Of a DNA stretch of 5,710 bases, positions 5,320 through 5,710 are shown piece by piece. The notes beneath the pieces were generated by a model, which worked only from the letters and a program-made list of their open reading frames with translations, did no database searches and was not told where the DNA came from. How positions within the stretch are numbered: the stretch's first letter is position 1; the number at the start of each line of letters is the position of its first letter. Position numbers and translations under genes: made by a program. Source of the DNA: Acidimicrobiaceae bacterium. Its GTDB lineage: Bacteria; Actinomycetota; Acidimicrobiia; Acidimicrobiales; Bog-793. The stretch is from positions 1 to 5,710 of the forward strand of contig DAHUZG010000419.1 of NCBI GenBank assembly GCA_027306715.1, written 5' to 3'.

Positions 5320-5710
5320 GTGGCAAGCACGCAGCGCTCCGGTGGTGTCGTCATCGTCACCGACTCGAGCACGTGCCTGCCGCACCAGCTCATTGCCTCC
5401 CTGCCGATCCGGGTGCTCCCTATCAGCGTGTACCTGCCCGAGCCAGAGGCCTCCGAGCGCACCGGCGAGACGGCCTGGCCGTTGAGCGAGGCGGTCGAGG
5501 ACGCCGAGCGGAACGGCGCCAACCATCCTTTTGTCACAGAGTACCTGGCGGCGATCGAAGAAGGTGAGGCATCGGCGGCGGTGGTGGTGACCCCGGCGAT
5601 CGAGTTCGCCGCCATGTACCGCAACGCAGCCCTCGCCGCCGAGCTCGCCACCCGCCCCTGCGCCACCGTCGACGCCCGCACCGGGGCTGGCGGCCAGGCT
5701 CTCGTGGTGC
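5320..5710 (+). CDS. DegV-family (fatty-acid-binding-like) protein, N-terminal part, divergent
   Basis: The frame runs open from a GTG at 5320 to the right edge, giving 130 residues; the C-terminal domain is outside. VVIVTDSSTCLP at 10-21 is the DegV N-terminal signature, followed by LIASLPIRVLPISVYL (24-39). VVVTPAIEFAAMYRNAALAAEL (88-109) and ATVDARTGAGGQALVV (115-130) align with the family stretches that normally read ISSKLSGTYQSA and VVDSRTASxGxGLLV. DegV/FakB proteins bind fatty acids and in Firmicutes present them to the kinase FakA; actinobacterial functions are mostly unknown. Here the usual TSQPS loop reads GANHPF (66-71) and the SGTY serine is replaced by alanine (A97), so lipid binding in the ordinary manner is doubtful. 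It is transcribed divergently from the MerR-TetR regulator across the 17-bp array, which suggests but does not prove shared control. Family assignment rests on motif pattern only. Confidence 0.75.
   Translation, partial: MASTQRSGGVVIVTDSSTCLPHQLIASLPIRVLPISVYLPEPEASERTGETAWPLSEAVEDAERNGANHPFVTEYLAAIEEGEASAAVVVTPAIEFAAMYRNAALAAELATRPCATVDARTGAGGQALVV

Noticed and set aside
5265..5681. Minus-strand 138-codon open frame opposite the degV-like gene
   Set aside because: It has no recognisable motif, and the plus-strand frame shows clear DegV signatures; its end merely runs into the repeat array.

Overview
The window is very GC-rich with dense genes, stop/start overlaps, GTG and TTG starts and actinobacterial-style protein sequences. 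It most likely comes from a high-GC Actinomycetota, possibly an Acidimicrobiia-like lineage; that finer placement is inference only. Nothing here looks plasmid-, phage- or transposon-borne.

Positions 1-4071 (minus strand) hold one tightly packed operon, read right to left: dxs (1-deoxy-D-xylulose-5-phosphate synthase), hpnC, hpnD and the N-terminal part of hpnE, which runs off the left edge. Each junction is a stop/start overlap (TTGA, TGATG, ATGA). The products form a logical route. DXS makes the first committed MEP-pathway intermediate for isoprenoid units. HpnD joins two farnesyl diphosphates to presqualene diphosphate, HpnC turns that into hydroxysqualene, and HpnE reduces it to squalene. 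In bacteria squalene made this way usually feeds hopanoids, so a squalene-hopene cyclase would be expected beyond the left edge, though it is not visible.

Positions 4072-4353 are the upstream region of the operon. It contains a 15-bp tandem repeat array overlapping one of the two candidate dxs start codons, an imperfect 26-bp inverted repeat, and a weak promoter-like pair at the 3' end of the upstream regulator gene.

Positions 4354-5217 (minus strand) encode an unusual 287-residue regulator with two DNA-binding domains in one chain, an N-terminal MerR-type helix-turn-helix followed by a complete TetR-type repressor. Its start codon lies in the first of five tandem 17-bp repeats (5208-5292), which fill most of the divergent intergenic region. 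To the right, on the plus strand, begins a divergent DegV-like protein (from 5320), cut by the window edge; it appears to have lost the usual fatty-acid-binding motif residues.

The most unusual signal is the 17-bp array. On the regulator's strand its period equals a seven-codon mini-ORF minus a four-base GTGA overlap, so four mini-ORFs chain directly into the regulator's GTG start. The 15-bp array upstream of dxs shows one junction of the same kind and shares a GTGAGYGCC core. Whether these arrays are operators, a translational relay, or simply expanded repeats cannot be decided from sequence alone.
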